Positions 1-9,783 of a DNA stretch of 64,000 bases are shown piece by piece; position 1 is the first letter of the stretch, and each line of letters starts with the position of its first letter. The notes under the pieces are model-generated. The model was not told where the DNA came from, searched no databases, and was given only the letters and a program-made list of their open reading frames with translations. Source of the stretch: Mesobacillus subterraneus (GTDB lineage Bacteria > Bacillota > Bacilli > Bacillales > Cytobacillaceae); assembly GCF_003937825.1 (NCBI RefSeq), contig NZ_RSFW01000009.1, positions 124,001-188,000 on the forward strand, given 5' to 3'. The position numbers and the translations under genes are program-made.

Positions 1-102
1 GTCATCAAGGTAGTATAGAGCCATATAACTGCTTTGTTTAGGAGTCAGCAATGCCTGATAAAAATCATACAAATAATTCATACGGTTCGTTTTCTCAAGC
101 AT
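1..102 (-). CDS. ylxM: YlxM, SRP-associated helix-turn-helix protein (N-terminal part only)
   Basis: Thirty-four codons run from an ATG at 102 off the left edge of the window. The peptide begins [20 protein letters not shown] and continues into a Lys-Gln-Ser-Ser-Tyr-Met segment, matching the start of the YlxM/UPF0122 family. These are small sigma-region-4-like DNA-binding proteins encoded just before ffh and linked to the signal recognition particle. A GGGGG ribosome-binding site lies seven bases upstream of the ATG. The gene follows ftsY in the same direction, as in B. subtilis, where ffh would be next beyond the edge. Only the first third is visible, so intactness cannot be judged. Confidence 0.88.
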   Translation of the reverse strand, partial: MLEKTNRMNYLYDFYQALLTPKQSSYMALYYLDD

Positions 103-201
103 TTCAATTCCCCCATGTTAAGTGAAATACCTTTACATTAAGAGTGTACACACGTTCGGGATTCCTGTCAAGATATGTTCTTTACAGCTAGATGCGGTAA
201 A

Positions 202-1206
202 TCAGGATTCTTCCGCCTCAACCTCTTCTTCTAGCAGGTCTGCGAACAAGCCATATACATATCTTTCTGCATCGAATTCCTGTAGGTCATCCATCTTTTC
301 ACCGAGCCCGACAAATTTAACTGGAATGTCCAGTTCATTGCGGATGGCGAGGACGATCCCACCCTTTGCGGTTCCATCAAGCTTGGTGAGGACGATGCCG
401 CTGACATCCGTTGCCTCCTTGAAGGTTTTTGCCTGGATCAGGGCATTCTGGCCTGTCGTCGCATCCAGCACAAGCAAAACTTCATGTGGTGCACCAGGAA
501 CTTCACGTTCGATTACACGCTTGACCTTTTCGAGCTCTTTCATCAAGTTGACCTTGTTTTGCAGGCGTCCTGCCGTATCACAGATCAGGATATCAGCCTT
601 TCTGGATTTTGCAGACTGGACCGCATCATACATCACCGCCGCTGGATCAGACCCTTCTGCCTGTTTGATGACATCAACACCGACTCGCTGGCCCCAAACT
701 TCAAGCTGCTCGATCGCACCGGCACGGAACGTATCCCCGGCAGCAAGCAGGACGCTCTTGCCTTCACTTTTGAATTTGTGTGCCAGCTTCCCAATCGTCG
801 TCGTTTTGCCTACTCCGTTGACACCAACGAATAAAATAACAGTGAGGCCATCTTCCTGTATGTTCAGCCTGAATGACTCATCATCTGCTCCGCTTTGATA
901 AATATCAACAAGCTTTTCGGAGATGACCGCCTGCACTTCTCTCGTGTCCTGGATGTTCCGGCGCTTTACCTCTTTTTTCAGTTCTTCGACCAACTCCATG
1001 ACCGTCTCGAAGCCGACATCCGCCTGGATGAGGATCTCTTCCAGTTCTTCGAAGAATTCCTCATCCACTTTTCGGTAACGGGAAACAAGATCATTTACCT
1101 TGTTGGAAAAGTTATCCCTGGTCTTCGTTAAACCTTCCCTGAATTTTTCTGTTACACTCTCCGTCTGTGTCGTAAACTTTTCTTTTAATTTCTTGAAAAA
1201 ACTCAC
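202..1206 (-). CDS. ftsY: Signal recognition particle receptor FtsY
   Basis: FtsY is the SRP-family GTPase that receives ribosome-nascent chain-Ffh complexes at the membrane and passes them to SecYEG. The 334-residue product has the short acidic/basic N-terminal helix of Bacillus FtsY, an N domain (about 20-110) and a G domain with P-loop GVNGVGKTT at about 128-136, DTAGR at about 210-214 and TKLD at about 274-277. An upstream ATG at 1227 would add seven residues. I prefer the GTG at 1206, because the product then starts (M)SFFKKLKEKF like B. subtilis FtsY and an AAGG-type ribosome-binding site sits about ten bases before it. It lies downstream of smc and upstream of ylxM. Confidence 0.95.
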   Translation of the reverse strand: MSFFKKLKEKFTTQTESVTEKFREGLTKTRDNFSNKVNDLVSRYRKVDEEFFEELEEILIQADVGFETVMELVEELKKEVKRRNIQDTREVQAVISEKLVDIYQSGADDESFRLNIQEDGLTVILFVGVNGVGKTTTIGKLAHKFKSEGKSVLLAAGDTFRAGAIEQLEVWGQRVGVDVIKQAEGSDPAAVMYDAVQSAKSRKADILICDTAGRLQNKVNLMKELEKVKRVIEREVPGAPHEVLLVLDATTGQNALIQAKTFKEATDVSGIVLTKLDGTAKGGIVLAIRNELDIPVKFVGLGEKMDDLQEFDAERYVYGLFADLLEEEVEAEES

Positions 1207-1272
1207 GGTTCCATCGCCTTTCTCCATAAAACTAGAATATTGGTATACTTCATAGCCTTTCGTAAAACCTTT

Positions 1273-4200
1273 TTAAGATTTCACAAGCTCTTTTGAATCC
1301 TCCAGCCGGACGGAAACAAGCTTGGAGACACCGGACTCCTGCATGGTCACCCCATAGAGCACGTCCGCTTCCTCCATTGTCCCCTTGCGGTGGGTGATGA
1401 CGATAAATTGTGTTTCATTGCTGTATTTTTTCAGGTATTGGGCAAATCTGTACACATTGGCCTCATCAAGGGCTGCTTCCACCTCATCAAGGATACAGAA
1501 CGGAACAGGACGCACCTTAAGGATCGAGAAGAGCAGCGCGATCGCAGTCAACGCCCTCTCGCCGCCAGAAAGAAGACCAAGGTTCTGCAGTTTCTTCCCT
1601 GGAGGCTGGGCAACGATTTCGACACCAGTATTGAGCAGATCGTCAGGCTGTGTCAGCCTAAGGTCTGCCCTGCCGCCGCCAAACAAGGCCTGGAAGACAG
1701 ATTCAAAGTGTGAACGGATCGCAGTGAAAGTGTGTTCAAAGCGTTTCTTCATTTCATGGTCCATTTCCCCGATGACCAGGAATAAAGTATCCTTCGCTTC
1801 CTGCAGGTCATTTTTTTGCTCAAGCAGGAACTCATAGCGCTCTGACACACGATCATATTCTTCGATTGCGCCAATATTGACCGTACCAAGCTCTTCGATT
1901 GCCATTTTGATCAGCTTCACTTTTCTTCTTGCCTCATCGGCAGGAATCGTCAGTGGGTATTGTTCTTTTGCTGCTTCATAAGAGAGCAGGTATTCTTCGC
2001 GAAGGTGGGCAAGCTTGTTGTCCAGCTCTACATCGAGCCTGTTCAACTTAACTTCTTCGTCCTTCAGCACTTCATTGATGCCCTTTAACAACCTTCTTAA
2101 TTCTTTTGATTCTAGCTCCTGGTCCTCCAGCTTATTCTGAAGCTCGAGGCGTTCATTTCTCCTAGAGGCAATCAGCTTCAGCGTTTCATTTTTATCCTGG
2201 AACTTTCTTTTTGCGGCTTCTTCGAGCTGAGCTTCACCAGATGAACTATCTGTCATTTCTGATGATAGCAATGACAAGTCTTCCTTCAGGATTTCAAGCT
2301 TTCCGGATTGTTCATCAGCTTGCGATAAAACGGCCTCCAGCTTTTCCTTTGCATGGGAATGCTGTTCCTTTTTTGAAGCGAGGCTGATTTTTAAATCACT
2401 GATTTCGGATAGAAGTGTATCCTTAGAAGTAGAATTCGAGTTTTTCAGTTCAGTCAGGCGCTCTATTTCTTTATCAAACTGGACAAGGCTTTGCTGGTAT
2501 TGCGCAAGCAGGCCTGTAAGCTCGGTCAGTCTCGTTTCAAGTCTTTCCCTGTCAGTGTCAAGCTGGCTCTTTTCTGAATCGTATACAGATAAACGTTCAT
2601 TGATGTTTTTCTGCTCCAGCTCCACTTCCCTCAAGTCGCCCTTCAAGGATTGCTGCTTCAAACGGAGGTCTTCTCCTTTTTTGCGCAGCTCCTCAAGCCT
2701 TGTTTCGCTGGCCTGGGTTTCTGCCTTCAGTGTTTTGACGCGGGATTCAAGCTGATTCGTCTTCTCTTCCATATCAGCAAGCTTGTTTGTCAATTCCTCC
2801 AGCTCGCCTTTTCGGCTAAGCAGGGAGGAAGATTTTTGCTTGACGGCTCCACCGGTCATCGATCCGCCCGGATTGACCACATCCCCATCCAGAGTGACGA
2901 TCCTGCTGCGGTATTGCAGAATTTTCGCGATGTCATTTGCACCTTTCAAATCCTTTGCAATCACTACGTTCCCAAGCAGGCTTTTAATGACCTCAGCATA
3001 CTTTTGCTCAAATTGAATCAAATCTGCAGCTGTGCCAATATAAGAATCATGCCCTGTTAAGAGTGAAAGCTGAGATGAAGCCAAATATTTCCCTCTGATG
3101 ATGCTTAGCGGAAGGAAGGTAGCCCTGCCGAATGACTTTTGCTTTAGGTACTGGATAGCCATTCTCGCATTCGCCTCATTTTGGACGACAATATGCTGCA
3201 TCGCTCCACCCAGTGCAGTTTCAATCGCTGTTTCGTATTGTTTTGGAACAGTGATGAGCTCAGCAATTGCCCCTTCAATCCCCTCCAGGTGCCCATCCCT
3301 TGCTTTCAACACTTCTTTTACTCCCTGGAAGAAGCCAGAATAATCCTCTTCCATTTCCTCCAGCATCTCTTTCTTCGACTTCGCCTGCTGCAGAAATTGA
3401 TAGGCTTGATAAAGCGTCTTCTCCTGCTTTTGATACGTATTCTTTAACGACTCGAGTTTCTTCTGCTCATCAAAATACAGCCTTGCCTGCTCTTCAAGTT
3501 CCTGCTGTGAAGCAGCAACCTTCTCCTCGATGACCGACCTCTTCTCATTAATCTCGTCGCGAATCGAGACAAACCGGTCATTGTCATTGTCAAGACGTGA
3601 TCCTTTTGAAGCTTGCTGCTGCAGCTGCTGCTCAATATAGATCTTTTCATTTTTGGCACCAGCTTGCTGGTTAAGCACCTCAATATAATCACTTTTAATC
3701 GAATCAATCTTGAGCTCGACGTCTTCACTGTAAAGCTTCAATTGCTCCTGTTTTTCCTGGAGCTCCTTCTGCGATGCGGTGGCTTCTTTTCCCAATATGG
3801 AGACGGCTTCTTCATATTCCGCTTTTTGTTTCTCCAATTGCTTGATCGATGCCGTCAGCTCTTCAATATTTTTTTCAAGCTGCCCCTTATTCTGGGATGC
3901 GTTTTTCTTGCGTTCTTTCAGAACCTCTCTTCTGCCTTCCAGCTTCTCGAGCTCTTCACTCGCATGCAGAAGGACATTTTGAAGGTCGCTGACAGACTCA
4001 TCAAGTGCGGCCAGATGGTCACGCATTTTTTCAATCTCAGCCTCTTTTTTCTGCAAAACAGCTGATTGCCTGATTTCGTCCTCTTTATGCTGCTCCAGCT
4101 GTTTTGACAGCTGCTCCCAACGCCCATGCAGCTCTTCAATTTCATATGCTGTCAAAGCTACTTCAATCTGTTCGAGTTCTTCCTTCTGCTGCAGATAATC

Positions 4201-4839
4201 TTTCGCAATCGATGCCTGGATTTTCAACGGTTCGACCTGGCCTTCGAGTTCATGGATAATGTCTGTGACCCGATTCAGGTTTTCCTGGGTTTCAAAAAGC
4301 TTATTTTCCGCCTTTTTCTTCCTGGATTTATATTTCAGCACCCCGGCGGCTTCTTCAAAAATCGTCCTCCGGTCTTCAGGCTTACTGTTCAGGATTTCTT
4401 CGACCCTGCCCTGACTTATGATGGAAAAGGCTTCACGGCCAAGGCCTGAGTCCATGAACAGGTCGACAATATCCTTCAGCCTGCAATTCTGTTTATTGAT
4501 CAAATATTCGCTGTCCCCTGATCGGTAGACACGGCGCGTAACGCTCACTTCATTGTAATCGAGCGGCAATGATTGGTCCTCATTATCAAGGGTCAGTGTG
4601 ACTTCCGCAAAATTGAGCGCCTTTCGAGAATCACTTCCGGCAAAAATGATATCCTCCATTTTTGCTCCCCTCAGCGACTTTGCGGACTGCTCTCCCAGTA
4701 CCCAGCGGATGGAATCAGTGATATTGCTCTTCCCGCTTCCATTGGGTCCTACGACCGCGGTCACGCCAGGAACAAATTCCACTGAAATCCTCTCCGCGAA
4801 GGATTTAAAGCCGACCACATCTAATCGTTTTAAAAACAA
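1273..4839 (-). CDS. smc: Chromosome partition/condensation ATPase SMC
   Basis: SMC dimerises and, with ScpA and ScpB, organises and segregates the chromosome around the origin. The 1188-residue length is normal. Seen in order: Walker A GPNGSGKSN at 31-39, a long coiled coil, a hinge with the NPGGSMTGGAV motif, a second coiled coil, the ABC signature LSGGE near 1090 and Walker B CILDE near 1116. The start is TTG at 4839, preceded by AAAGGGAGAG; no ATG fits, and the product begins MFLKRLDVVGFKSF as in the family. It sits between rnc and ftsY, the usual rnc-smc-ftsY order. Confidence 0.97.
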   Translation of the reverse strand: MFLKRLDVVGFKSFAERISVEFVPGVTAVVGPNGSGKSNITDSIRWVLGEQSAKSLRGAKMEDIIFAGSDSRKALNFAEVTLTLDNEDQSLPLDYNEVSVTRRVYRSGDSEYLINKQNCRLKDIVDLFMDSGLGREAFSIISQGRVEEILNSKPEDRRTIFEEAAGVLKYKSRKKKAENKLFETQENLNRVTDIIHELEGQVEPLKIQASIAKDYLQQKEELEQIEVALTAYEIEELHGRWEQLSKQLEQHKEDEIRQSAVLQKKEAEIEKMRDHLAALDESVSDLQNVLLHASEELEKLEGRREVLKERKKNASQNKGQLEKNIEELTASIKQLEKQKAEYEEAVSILGKEATASQKELQEKQEQLKLYSEDVELKIDSIKSDYIEVLNQQAGAKNEKIYIEQQLQQQASKGSRLDNDNDRFVSIRDEINEKRSVIEEKVAASQQELEEQARLYFDEQKKLESLKNTYQKQEKTLYQAYQFLQQAKSKKEMLEEMEEDYSGFFQGVKEVLKARDGHLEGIEGAIAELITVPKQYETAIETALGGAMQHIVVQNEANARMAIQYLKQKSFGRATFLPLSIIRGKYLASSQLSLLTGHDSYIGTAADLIQFEQKYAEVIKSLLGNVVIAKDLKGANDIAKILQYRSRIVTLDGDVVNPGGSMTGGAVKQKSSSLLSRKGELEELTNKLADMEEKTNQLESRVKTLKAETQASETRLEELRKKGEDLRLKQQSLKGDLREVELEQKNINERLSVYDSEKSQLDTDRERLETRLTELTGLLAQYQQSLVQFDKEIERLTELKNSNSTSKDTLLSEISDLKISLASKKEQHSHAKEKLEAVLSQADEQSGKLEILKEDLSLLSSEMTDSSSGEAQLEEAAKRKFQDKNETLKLIASRRNERLELQNKLEDQELESKELRRLLKGINEVLKDEEVKLNRLDVELDNKLAHLREEYLLSYEAAKEQYPLTIPADEARRKVKLIKMAIEELGTVNIGAIEEYDRVSERYEFLLEQKNDLQEAKDTLFLVIGEMDHEMKKRFEHTFTAIRSHFESVFQALFGGGRADLRLTQPDDLLNTGVEIVAQPPGKKLQNLGLLSGGERALTAIALLFSILKVRPVPFCILDEVEAALDEANVYRFAQYLKKYSNETQFIVITHRKGTMEEADVLYGVTMQESGVSKLVSVRLEDSKELVKS

Positions 4840-4889
4840 ATTGGCTCTCCCTTTCCAGTTAAACTAATTCTGAGATGTCATAATCGTAT

Positions 4890-5657
4890 CTATTTCTTCT
4901 CTTGCTCTGGATTTGCTTCAATATGGGATTTCAGTTTTTCAAGGGCCATCTGGGCAGCGTGCTGCTCCGCTTCCTTCTTGGAGCGGCCCGTACCTGTACC
5001 CAGTTCTTCCCCATTCAGATACACACATGATTCAAATTCACGGCTGTGCGCCGGACCAATTTCTTTCAAGATCCGATATTCGAGTGAACCTGCTCCATCC
5101 CGCTGGACGAGTTCCTGAAGCTGGCTTTTGAAATCCATCACATGAGAAAAAGCACCGGCATTGATTTTCGGAAACACAATTTCTTCAAGAAAATTCGTGA
5201 CTGTCTCGATCCCCTTGTCCAAATACAAAGCACCGATGAATGCTTCGAAAACATCTGCAAGTAACGCAGGCCTTGTCCTGCCGCCGGTCATCTCTTCTCC
5301 CTTGCCAAGCAGAACAAGCCCACCAAAGGAAAGTTCATTCGCGAATGCGACCAGAGATGGTTCACAAACAACTGCAGCACGGAGTTTTGTCAGCTCTCCT
5401 TCGCTCATCATCGGGTATTTTTTGAACAAGAACTGGGAAACAGTCAATTCCAATACAGCGTCTCCTAGAAATTCCAGCCTCTCATTGTCTTCATGAGGCT
5501 TCCTGCGATGCTCATTCACATAGGATGAATGCGTGAATGCCTGTTTTAAGAGCTTTTCACTATCAAAATGAATACCGATTTTATCCTGGAATTCTTTGAA
5601 TTTATTGTCCTTTGCGCGGATATTCTTTTTTTCTCTTTCTCTTCCATTGTTGCGCAT
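4890..5657 (-). CDS. rnc: Ribonuclease III
   Basis: RNase III cleaves double-stranded RNA in rRNA precursors, mRNAs and antisense duplexes. The 255-residue product carries the catalytic signature [14 protein letters not shown] at about 58-71, the second acidic site ([13 protein letters not shown]) and a C-terminal dsRNA-binding domain containing [12 protein letters not shown]. An in-frame TTG at 5678 would add seven residues. I chose the ATG at 5657 because AAGGTGG lies eight bases before it. The basic N-terminal tail before FKEFQDKIG is typical of Bacillus Rnc. It is the first gene of rnc-smc-ftsY, downstream of acpP. Confidence 0.95.
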   Translation of the reverse strand: MRNNGREREKKNIRAKDNKFKEFQDKIGIHFDSEKLLKQAFTHSSYVNEHRRKPHEDNERLEFLGDAVLELTVSQFLFKKYPMMSEGELTKLRAAVVCEPSLVAFANELSFGGLVLLGKGEEMTGGRTRPALLADVFEAFIGALYLDKGIETVTNFLEEIVFPKINAGAFSHVMDFKSQLQELVQRDGAGSLEYRILKEIGPAHSREFESCVYLNGEELGTGTGRSKKEAEQHAAQMALEKLKSHIEANPEQEKK

Positions 5658-5871
5658 GATTAATTCCACCTTGCTCAAAATTTAAAGCTGCTTTTGAAAG
5701 ACCTTCTGTTATCGAAACAGATACGATGCATTTTCATACAGACTACTATCAGTTTACAAAAAATAACGTATATAAAGCAAAAAAACTTCGCGTTCTTCCA
5801 GCAGATTACTTGAAACTGGCAGACTATGCCGTTTTTTTGCCGAGGTTGCCTTTTATGAAAAGGCAGCATGT

Positions 5872-5905
5872 ACAGAAGAAAGCCCCGTTTATAAAAACGG
5901 AGCTT
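5872..5905 (-). terminator. Rho-independent terminator after acpP
   Basis: On the minus strand an imperfect 11-bp stem (AAGCTCCGTTT with AAACGGGGCTT) lies about 18 bases after the acpP stop and is followed by TTCTTCT. It probably ends the fapR-to-acpP transcript before rnc. Confidence 0.7.
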
Positions 5906-5922
5906 CTCAGCAAATCAATCCA

Positions 5923-6156
5923 TTACATTTGGCTATTTATGTAGTTCACAGCGTCACCAACTGTAGCGATCTTTTCAGCATCATCATCAGAAATTTCCAT
6001 GTCGAATTCGTCTTCCAATTCCATTACCAATTCAACAACATCAAGGGAATCAGCACCAAGGTCATCTTTAAAAGATGCTTCCAAGGTTACTTGAGATTCT
6101 TCTACTCCCAAACGGTCAACAATGATTTTAGTTACACGTTCTAAAACATCTGCCAT
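5923..6156 (-). CDS. acpP: Acyl carrier protein
   Basis: The 77-residue acidic protein carries growing acyl chains during fatty-acid synthesis on a phosphopantetheine arm. The attachment serine is Ser37 in the DSLDVVE motif. Length and composition are typical; it starts at an ATG after a strong GGGGAGGTG ribosome-binding site. It is the last gene of the fapR-plsX-fabD-fabG-acpP cluster, with a hairpin terminator just after it. It is called acpA in B. subtilis. Confidence 0.97.
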   Translation of the reverse strand: MADVLERVTKIIVDRLGVEESQVTLEASFKDDLGADSLDVVELVMELEDEFDMEISDDDAEKIATVGDAVNYINSQM

Positions 6157-6270
6157 GCTCGTTCACCTCCCCTCAAGCCATTATAGATGATTTTATCTAA
6201 ATAATAAATGGCTGGACCAACTTTTTAGCCAAACAATGCGTAAAACCTGATGCCACCATAATTATCAGTT

Positions 6271-7014
6271 TTACATCACCATTCCGCCGTCTACATGAAG
6301 GGTTTGCCCTGTCATGTAACCACCGTCTTCTGATGCAAGGAAAACCACAGTACGTGCGATATCCTTCGGTTCTCCAAAACGTGCCAGCGGGATTTGTTTC
6401 AGCATTTCCGTTTTGACTTCTTCATTCAGCTTATCCGTCATGTCCGTTGTGATGAAGCCAGGAGCAATGGCGTTGACAGTGATCCCTCTTGACGAGAGTT
6501 CCTTAGCTGTAGTCTTGGTCAGGCCAATCACACCGGACTTAGCGGCCACATAATTCGCCTGTCCTGGATTGCCGCTGACACCCACAATCGATGAGATATT
6601 GACGATCCGCCCGCTGCGCTGTTTCATCATCTGCCTTGTCACAGCCTTGGTGCAAAGGAATACACCCTTCAAATTGATGTTGATGACATCATCCCATTCT
6701 GATTCCTTCATTCGCATCAGCAGGTTATCCTTTGTTATACCCGCATTGTTGACAAGTATGTCAAGCTTGCCAAAGCGTTCGATCGTTTCTTTTACCATAT
6801 CGCTGACTGAGTCGGAATTGGAAACATCCGCCTGGATGGCAAAAGCATCTCTTCCCATCGCTTTAATTTCATCCACTACTTCAAGCGCTTTTGCTTCACT
6901 CCCGGCATAGTTGACAGCTACTGCTGCGCCTTCCTTCGCCAGTTCTAGAGCGATTTCCCGTCCAATGCCTCGCGATGCTCCGGTTACGAGTGCTGCTTTT
7001 CCTTCTAGTCTCAT
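6271..7014 (-). CDS. fabG: 3-oxoacyl-[acyl-carrier-protein] reductase FabG
   Basis: FabG is the NADPH-dependent reductase of the beta-ketoacyl-ACP step in fatty-acid elongation. The 247-residue short-chain dehydrogenase has the cofactor motif TGASRGIG near the N-terminus, the NNAG motif, and the catalytic Ser/Tyr-x-x-x-Lys set (ISSIVG, YVAAK). An upstream in-frame start at 7053 lies inside fabD. I prefer the ATG at 7014, which has GGAGG upstream and gives [12 protein letters not shown]. Its ATG overlaps the fabD stop as ATGA, so translation is probably coupled. Confidence 0.96.
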   Translation of the reverse strand: MRLEGKAALVTGASRGIGREIALELAKEGAAVAVNYAGSEAKALEVVDEIKAMGRDAFAIQADVSNSDSVSDMVKETIERFGKLDILVNNAGITKDNLLMRMKESEWDDVININLKGVFLCTKAVTRQMMKQRSGRIVNISSIVGVSGNPGQANYVAAKSGVIGLTKTTAKELSSRGITVNAIAPGFITTDMTDKLNEEVKTEMLKQIPLARFGEPKDIARTVVFLASEDGGYMTGQTLHVDGGMVM

Positions 7015-7958
7015 TCCTTTTCCTCCTTTAATGCTGCCACTGCTGCAGCGCATGTGTCTGCATCGTAGATTGCGAACGTCCTGGCTGAGCGATCCACTTT
7101 CTTGACAAGACCCGAAAGGACCTTTCCAGGGCCAATTTCGATGAAGGTATCAACACCCAATTCAAGCATTTTTGCAACAGAATCCTCCCATAATACAGGG
7201 GAATACAATTGTTCTACCAGTCTCTTCTTTATCTCTCCTGCACCCGTCATCGGGCTGGCGGTAACATTGCCGATAACCGGGATCACAGCATCCTGAAGCT
7301 GAATCTCATTCAGTACAGCTTCAAATCTTTCCGCTGCCGGTTTCATGAGCGAGGAGTGGAACGGCCCGCTTACATCCAGCGGTATAGCCCGTTTTGCGCC
7401 TGCCTCCTTAGCTTTCACTGAGGCTTCTTCCACACCTGCTTTCGACCCGGAAATCACGATTTGACCAGGACAATTCAGGTTAGCCAGCTGAACTGGATTT
7501 CCACCTGCAGATACCGTTTCAGTCACATCCGTCAGCTTGTCACGGTCCATGCCGAGAATAGCTGCCATCGTTCCTTCTCCATTCGGCACGGCTTCCTCCA
7601 TATATTCGCCTCGTTTGCGTACTGCGTAAACAGCATCTTCAAACGAAATGGCACCAGAAGCAACCAAGGCTGAATATTCACCAAGGCTGTGGCCGGCTGT
7701 ATAATCAGGAGTGAATCCAAATTGCCTCAAATAGTTCAGGATGGCTATACTTGTCGTCAATAGGGCAGGCTGTGCATTTGTCGTCAGTGTCAACTGATCC
7801 TGCGGTCCCTCAAAAATCAGGCTGCTAAGACTTTCGCCAAGAACCTCATCGGCTTTTTTAAAAGTTTCGGAGACTGATTCTTCCGATTGAGCCAATGCTT
7901 GGCCCATACCCACTGTCTGCGAACCCTGTCCTGGAAACAAAAACGCAATTTTCCCCAT
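7011..7958 (-). CDS. fabD: Malonyl-CoA:ACP transacylase FabD
   Basis: FabD moves malonyl from CoA to ACP, supplying the extender unit for chain elongation. The 315-residue protein has the N-terminal GQGSQ motif (10-14) and the nucleophile elbow GHSLGE with Ser91. The later GPFHSSLM segment carries the catalytic histidine. It lies between plsX and fabG, overlaps fabG by four bases, and belongs to the FapR-controlled operon. Confidence 0.96.
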   Translation of the reverse strand: MGKIAFLFPGQGSQTVGMGQALAQSEESVSETFKKADEVLGESLSSLIFEGPQDQLTLTTNAQPALLTTSIAILNYLRQFGFTPDYTAGHSLGEYSALVASGAISFEDAVYAVRKRGEYMEEAVPNGEGTMAAILGMDRDKLTDVTETVSAGGNPVQLANLNCPGQIVISGSKAGVEEASVKAKEAGAKRAIPLDVSGPFHSSLMKPAAERFEAVLNEIQLQDAVIPVIGNVTASPMTGAGEIKKRLVEQLYSPVLWEDSVAKMLELGVDTFIEIGPGKVLSGLVKKVDRSARTFAIYDADTCAAAVAALKEEKE

Positions 7959-8015
7959 GAAAGATTCCCCTTTAACTCGTTTTTTTATTTCATACCAATG
8001 TACAGAAATAACTAT

Positions 8016-9017
8016 TTATTTCTTCACACTTTCTCTCTTTTCAACTGCTGACCGGATTGTACCGGATACGTCTTTCTCAACCATTTCTCTTGCCTGACGG
8101 ATTGAATTGAACACAGCATTTGCATCGGAGGAACCATGTGCCTTGATGACTGGAGCTTTAAGTCCAAACAATCCTGCACCGCCATATTCCGTGTAATCCA
8201 TTTTATTCTTGAGCACGGTCAGGTCCGGCTTGAGGACTGCTGCTGCCATTTTGCTTTTGAAGCTGGAAGTCAGTGCCGATTTCAGCATTTTAAATACAGA
8301 CATTGCTGTACCCTCGATGGTCTTTAGGACCATATTGCCTGTGAAACCGTCGGCGACTACGACATCCGCGACTCCATCAAGGAGATCCCGTGACTCTACG
8401 TTTCCGATGAAGTTGATGCCATCTGCTTCTTTTAGCAATTCATAAGTGCTTCTGACTAATTCATTGCCCTTTTTTTCTTCTGTTCCAATATTCAATAAGC
8501 CTACACGCGGCCGAGAAATGCCTCTGGCCTTTTCACTGTAAATTGATCCCATGATGGCATATTGGACAAGGTGTTCAGGCTTGGCATCTGCATTCGCGCC
8601 TACATCCAATAGCAGAAAACCTTCTCCCCCAATCGTTGGAAGAGTTGGTGCCAGCGCAGGCCTCTCGATTCCTTCAATCCTGCCAACTACAAAAAGCCCG
8701 GCAGCCATCAGAGCACCTGTGTTGCCAGCAGAAATACACGCATCTGCTTGTCCGTCCGCAACCTGCTGTGCAGCAAGGACCATCGAAGCGGTCTTTTTGC
8801 GGCGCACGGCCCTGACAGGTTCATCCGTTCCGAGGATGACCTCCTCGGTATGGAGGATTTCGATTCTTTCCTCGCTCGTCAAATGCTCTCTGATTTTTTT
8901 CTCGTCCCCGACAAGGAGGATATGTATGTCTGGATATTTCTCTGCGGCTTTTACCGCCCCGAGCACAATTTCCTTTGGCGCCTTGTCTCCGCCCATCGCA
9001 TCTATTGCTAGCCTCAT
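8016..9017 (-). CDS. plsX: Phosphate acyltransferase PlsX
   Basis: PlsX makes acyl-phosphate from acyl-ACP, the substrate for PlsY in the first acylation of glycerol-3-phosphate, and so links fatty-acid and phospholipid synthesis. The product starts [11 protein letters not shown], and contains the family segments [14 protein letters not shown] and [10 protein letters not shown]. An ATG three codons upstream (9026) directly abuts the AAGGG ribosome-binding site, so the ATG at 9017, nine bases after it, is the better start. The gene begins just after fapR and precedes fabD. Confidence 0.95.
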   Translation of the reverse strand: MRLAIDAMGGDKAPKEIVLGAVKAAEKYPDIHILLVGDEKKIREHLTSEERIEILHTEEVILGTDEPVRAVRRKKTASMVLAAQQVADGQADACISAGNTGALMAAGLFVVGRIEGIERPALAPTLPTIGGEGFLLLDVGANADAKPEHLVQYAIMGSIYSEKARGISRPRVGLLNIGTEEKKGNELVRSTYELLKEADGINFIGNVESRDLLDGVADVVVADGFTGNMVLKTIEGTAMSVFKMLKSALTSSFKSKMAAAVLKPDLTVLKNKMDYTEYGGAGLFGLKAPVIKAHGSSDANAVFNSIRQAREMVEKDVSGTIRSAVEKRESVKK

Positions 9018-9029
9018 TGGTTTCATCCC

Positions 9030-9602
9030 TTACTTTTCATTATTTGAACGGTACATTTCGAACTCGCCTTTAAAAACCAGTTCACTGTTCACATAGCTCA
9101 TGACTTCAACCAGTGTCCGCCCATTGTCACGGTCAATTTTCGTGACTCTCGCTTTAGCGATAACCCGTTCACCCTCTTTTACCGACCTCGTAAACTGAAG
9201 GTTCGATTTTGCTGTCAGCGCCAGTTCATCATTTATGACCGCTACTGCCAGGGAGTTTGCCTGCGCAAATAAATGATGTCCCCTGGCAATTTTATTTCGT
9301 TTGAAAACATGTTCCCTTTTTATATCAAGAATGGAAATAGCACTCTTATCGAGTTCTATATCAATGATTTCGCCGATTACTTCTTCAAGCGGGAGTGAAC
9401 GGACTTCATCTTCAAAGCGTTTTTCCGCAACAGTCTTGATTCTTTCCCTCAACTCGGGAATTGATAATTCGAGCCTGTCCAGCCTGATCGTCTGGATGCT
9501 GACCGTGAATTTCTCTGCCAGCTCCTCATCTGTAATGAAAGGATTTTCTTTTATCGTATCAGTCAACAGGGACTGCCGTTCTTTTTTATTGCGTTTCATC
9601 AT
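9030..9602 (-). CDS. fapR: Fatty acid and phospholipid biosynthesis repressor FapR
   Basis: FapR represses fatty-acid and phospholipid genes and is released from DNA by malonyl-CoA. The 190-residue protein has a DeoR-like N-terminal helix-turn-helix (about 20-60, [20 protein letters not shown]) and a C-terminal hot-dog fold domain that binds malonyl-CoA. Two tandem ATGs (9602, 9599) follow a GGCGGTG ribosome-binding site; either may be used. An operator and promoter directly upstream imply autoregulation of the whole fapR-plsX-fabD-fabG-acpP unit. Confidence 0.95.
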   Translation of the reverse strand: MMKRNKKERQSLLTDTIKENPFITDEELAEKFTVSIQTIRLDRLELSIPELRERIKTVAEKRFEDEVRSLPLEEVIGEIIDIELDKSAISILDIKREHVFKRNKIARGHHLFAQANSLAVAVINDELALTAKSNLQFTRSVKEGERVIAKARVTKIDRDNGRTLVEVMSYVNSELVFKGEFEMYRSNNEK

Positions 9603-9619
9603 TCAACACCGCCCGAGCT

Positions 9620-9638
9620 ATTAAGACTAGGTACTAAT
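9620..9638 (-). promoter_or_regulatory. FapR operator
   Basis: On the minus strand the site reads ATTAGTACCTAGTCTTAAT, an imperfect palindrome close to the known FapR operator (ATTAGTACCT...). It covers the expected transcription start of the fapR promoter, about 20 bases before the fapR start codon, as in B. subtilis. Confidence 0.88.
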
Positions 9639-9641
9639 AGT

Positions 9642-9670
9642 AGTATATATATAATAAAAAAAATATGCAA
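9642..9670 (-). promoter_or_regulatory. SigA-type promoter of the fapR operon
   Basis: Minus strand TTGCAT (9670-9665), 17-base spacer, TATACT (9647-9642). The start point would fall inside the FapR operator, so bound FapR would block initiation. Confidence 0.72.
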
Positions 9671-9705
9671 GAAGAAAAATGCCAGCTTTTCTGCCTCCAA
9701 AAGTA

Positions 9706-9736
9706 GAAGAAGAAAGCAGATTCAAATTGAATCTGC
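9706..9736 (-). terminator. Rho-independent terminator after recG
   Basis: On the minus strand a perfect 9-bp stem (GCAGATTCA with TGAATCTGC) and a three-base loop are followed by TTTCTTCTTC. It lies about 50 bases after the recG stop and separates recG from the fapR promoter. Confidence 0.68.
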
Positions 9737-9783
9737 CTTCCGAAAATCTATGATTCTACCAATATCAGCTGATCCATCTATGC

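Noticed and set aside
122-898. 258-codon open frame on plus opposite ftsY
   Set aside because: Ser-rich antisense shadow of a certain gene.
5726-5944. Small plus-strand frame between acpP and rnc
   Set aside because: No ribosome-binding site; runs through the acpP terminator hairpin and into acpP.
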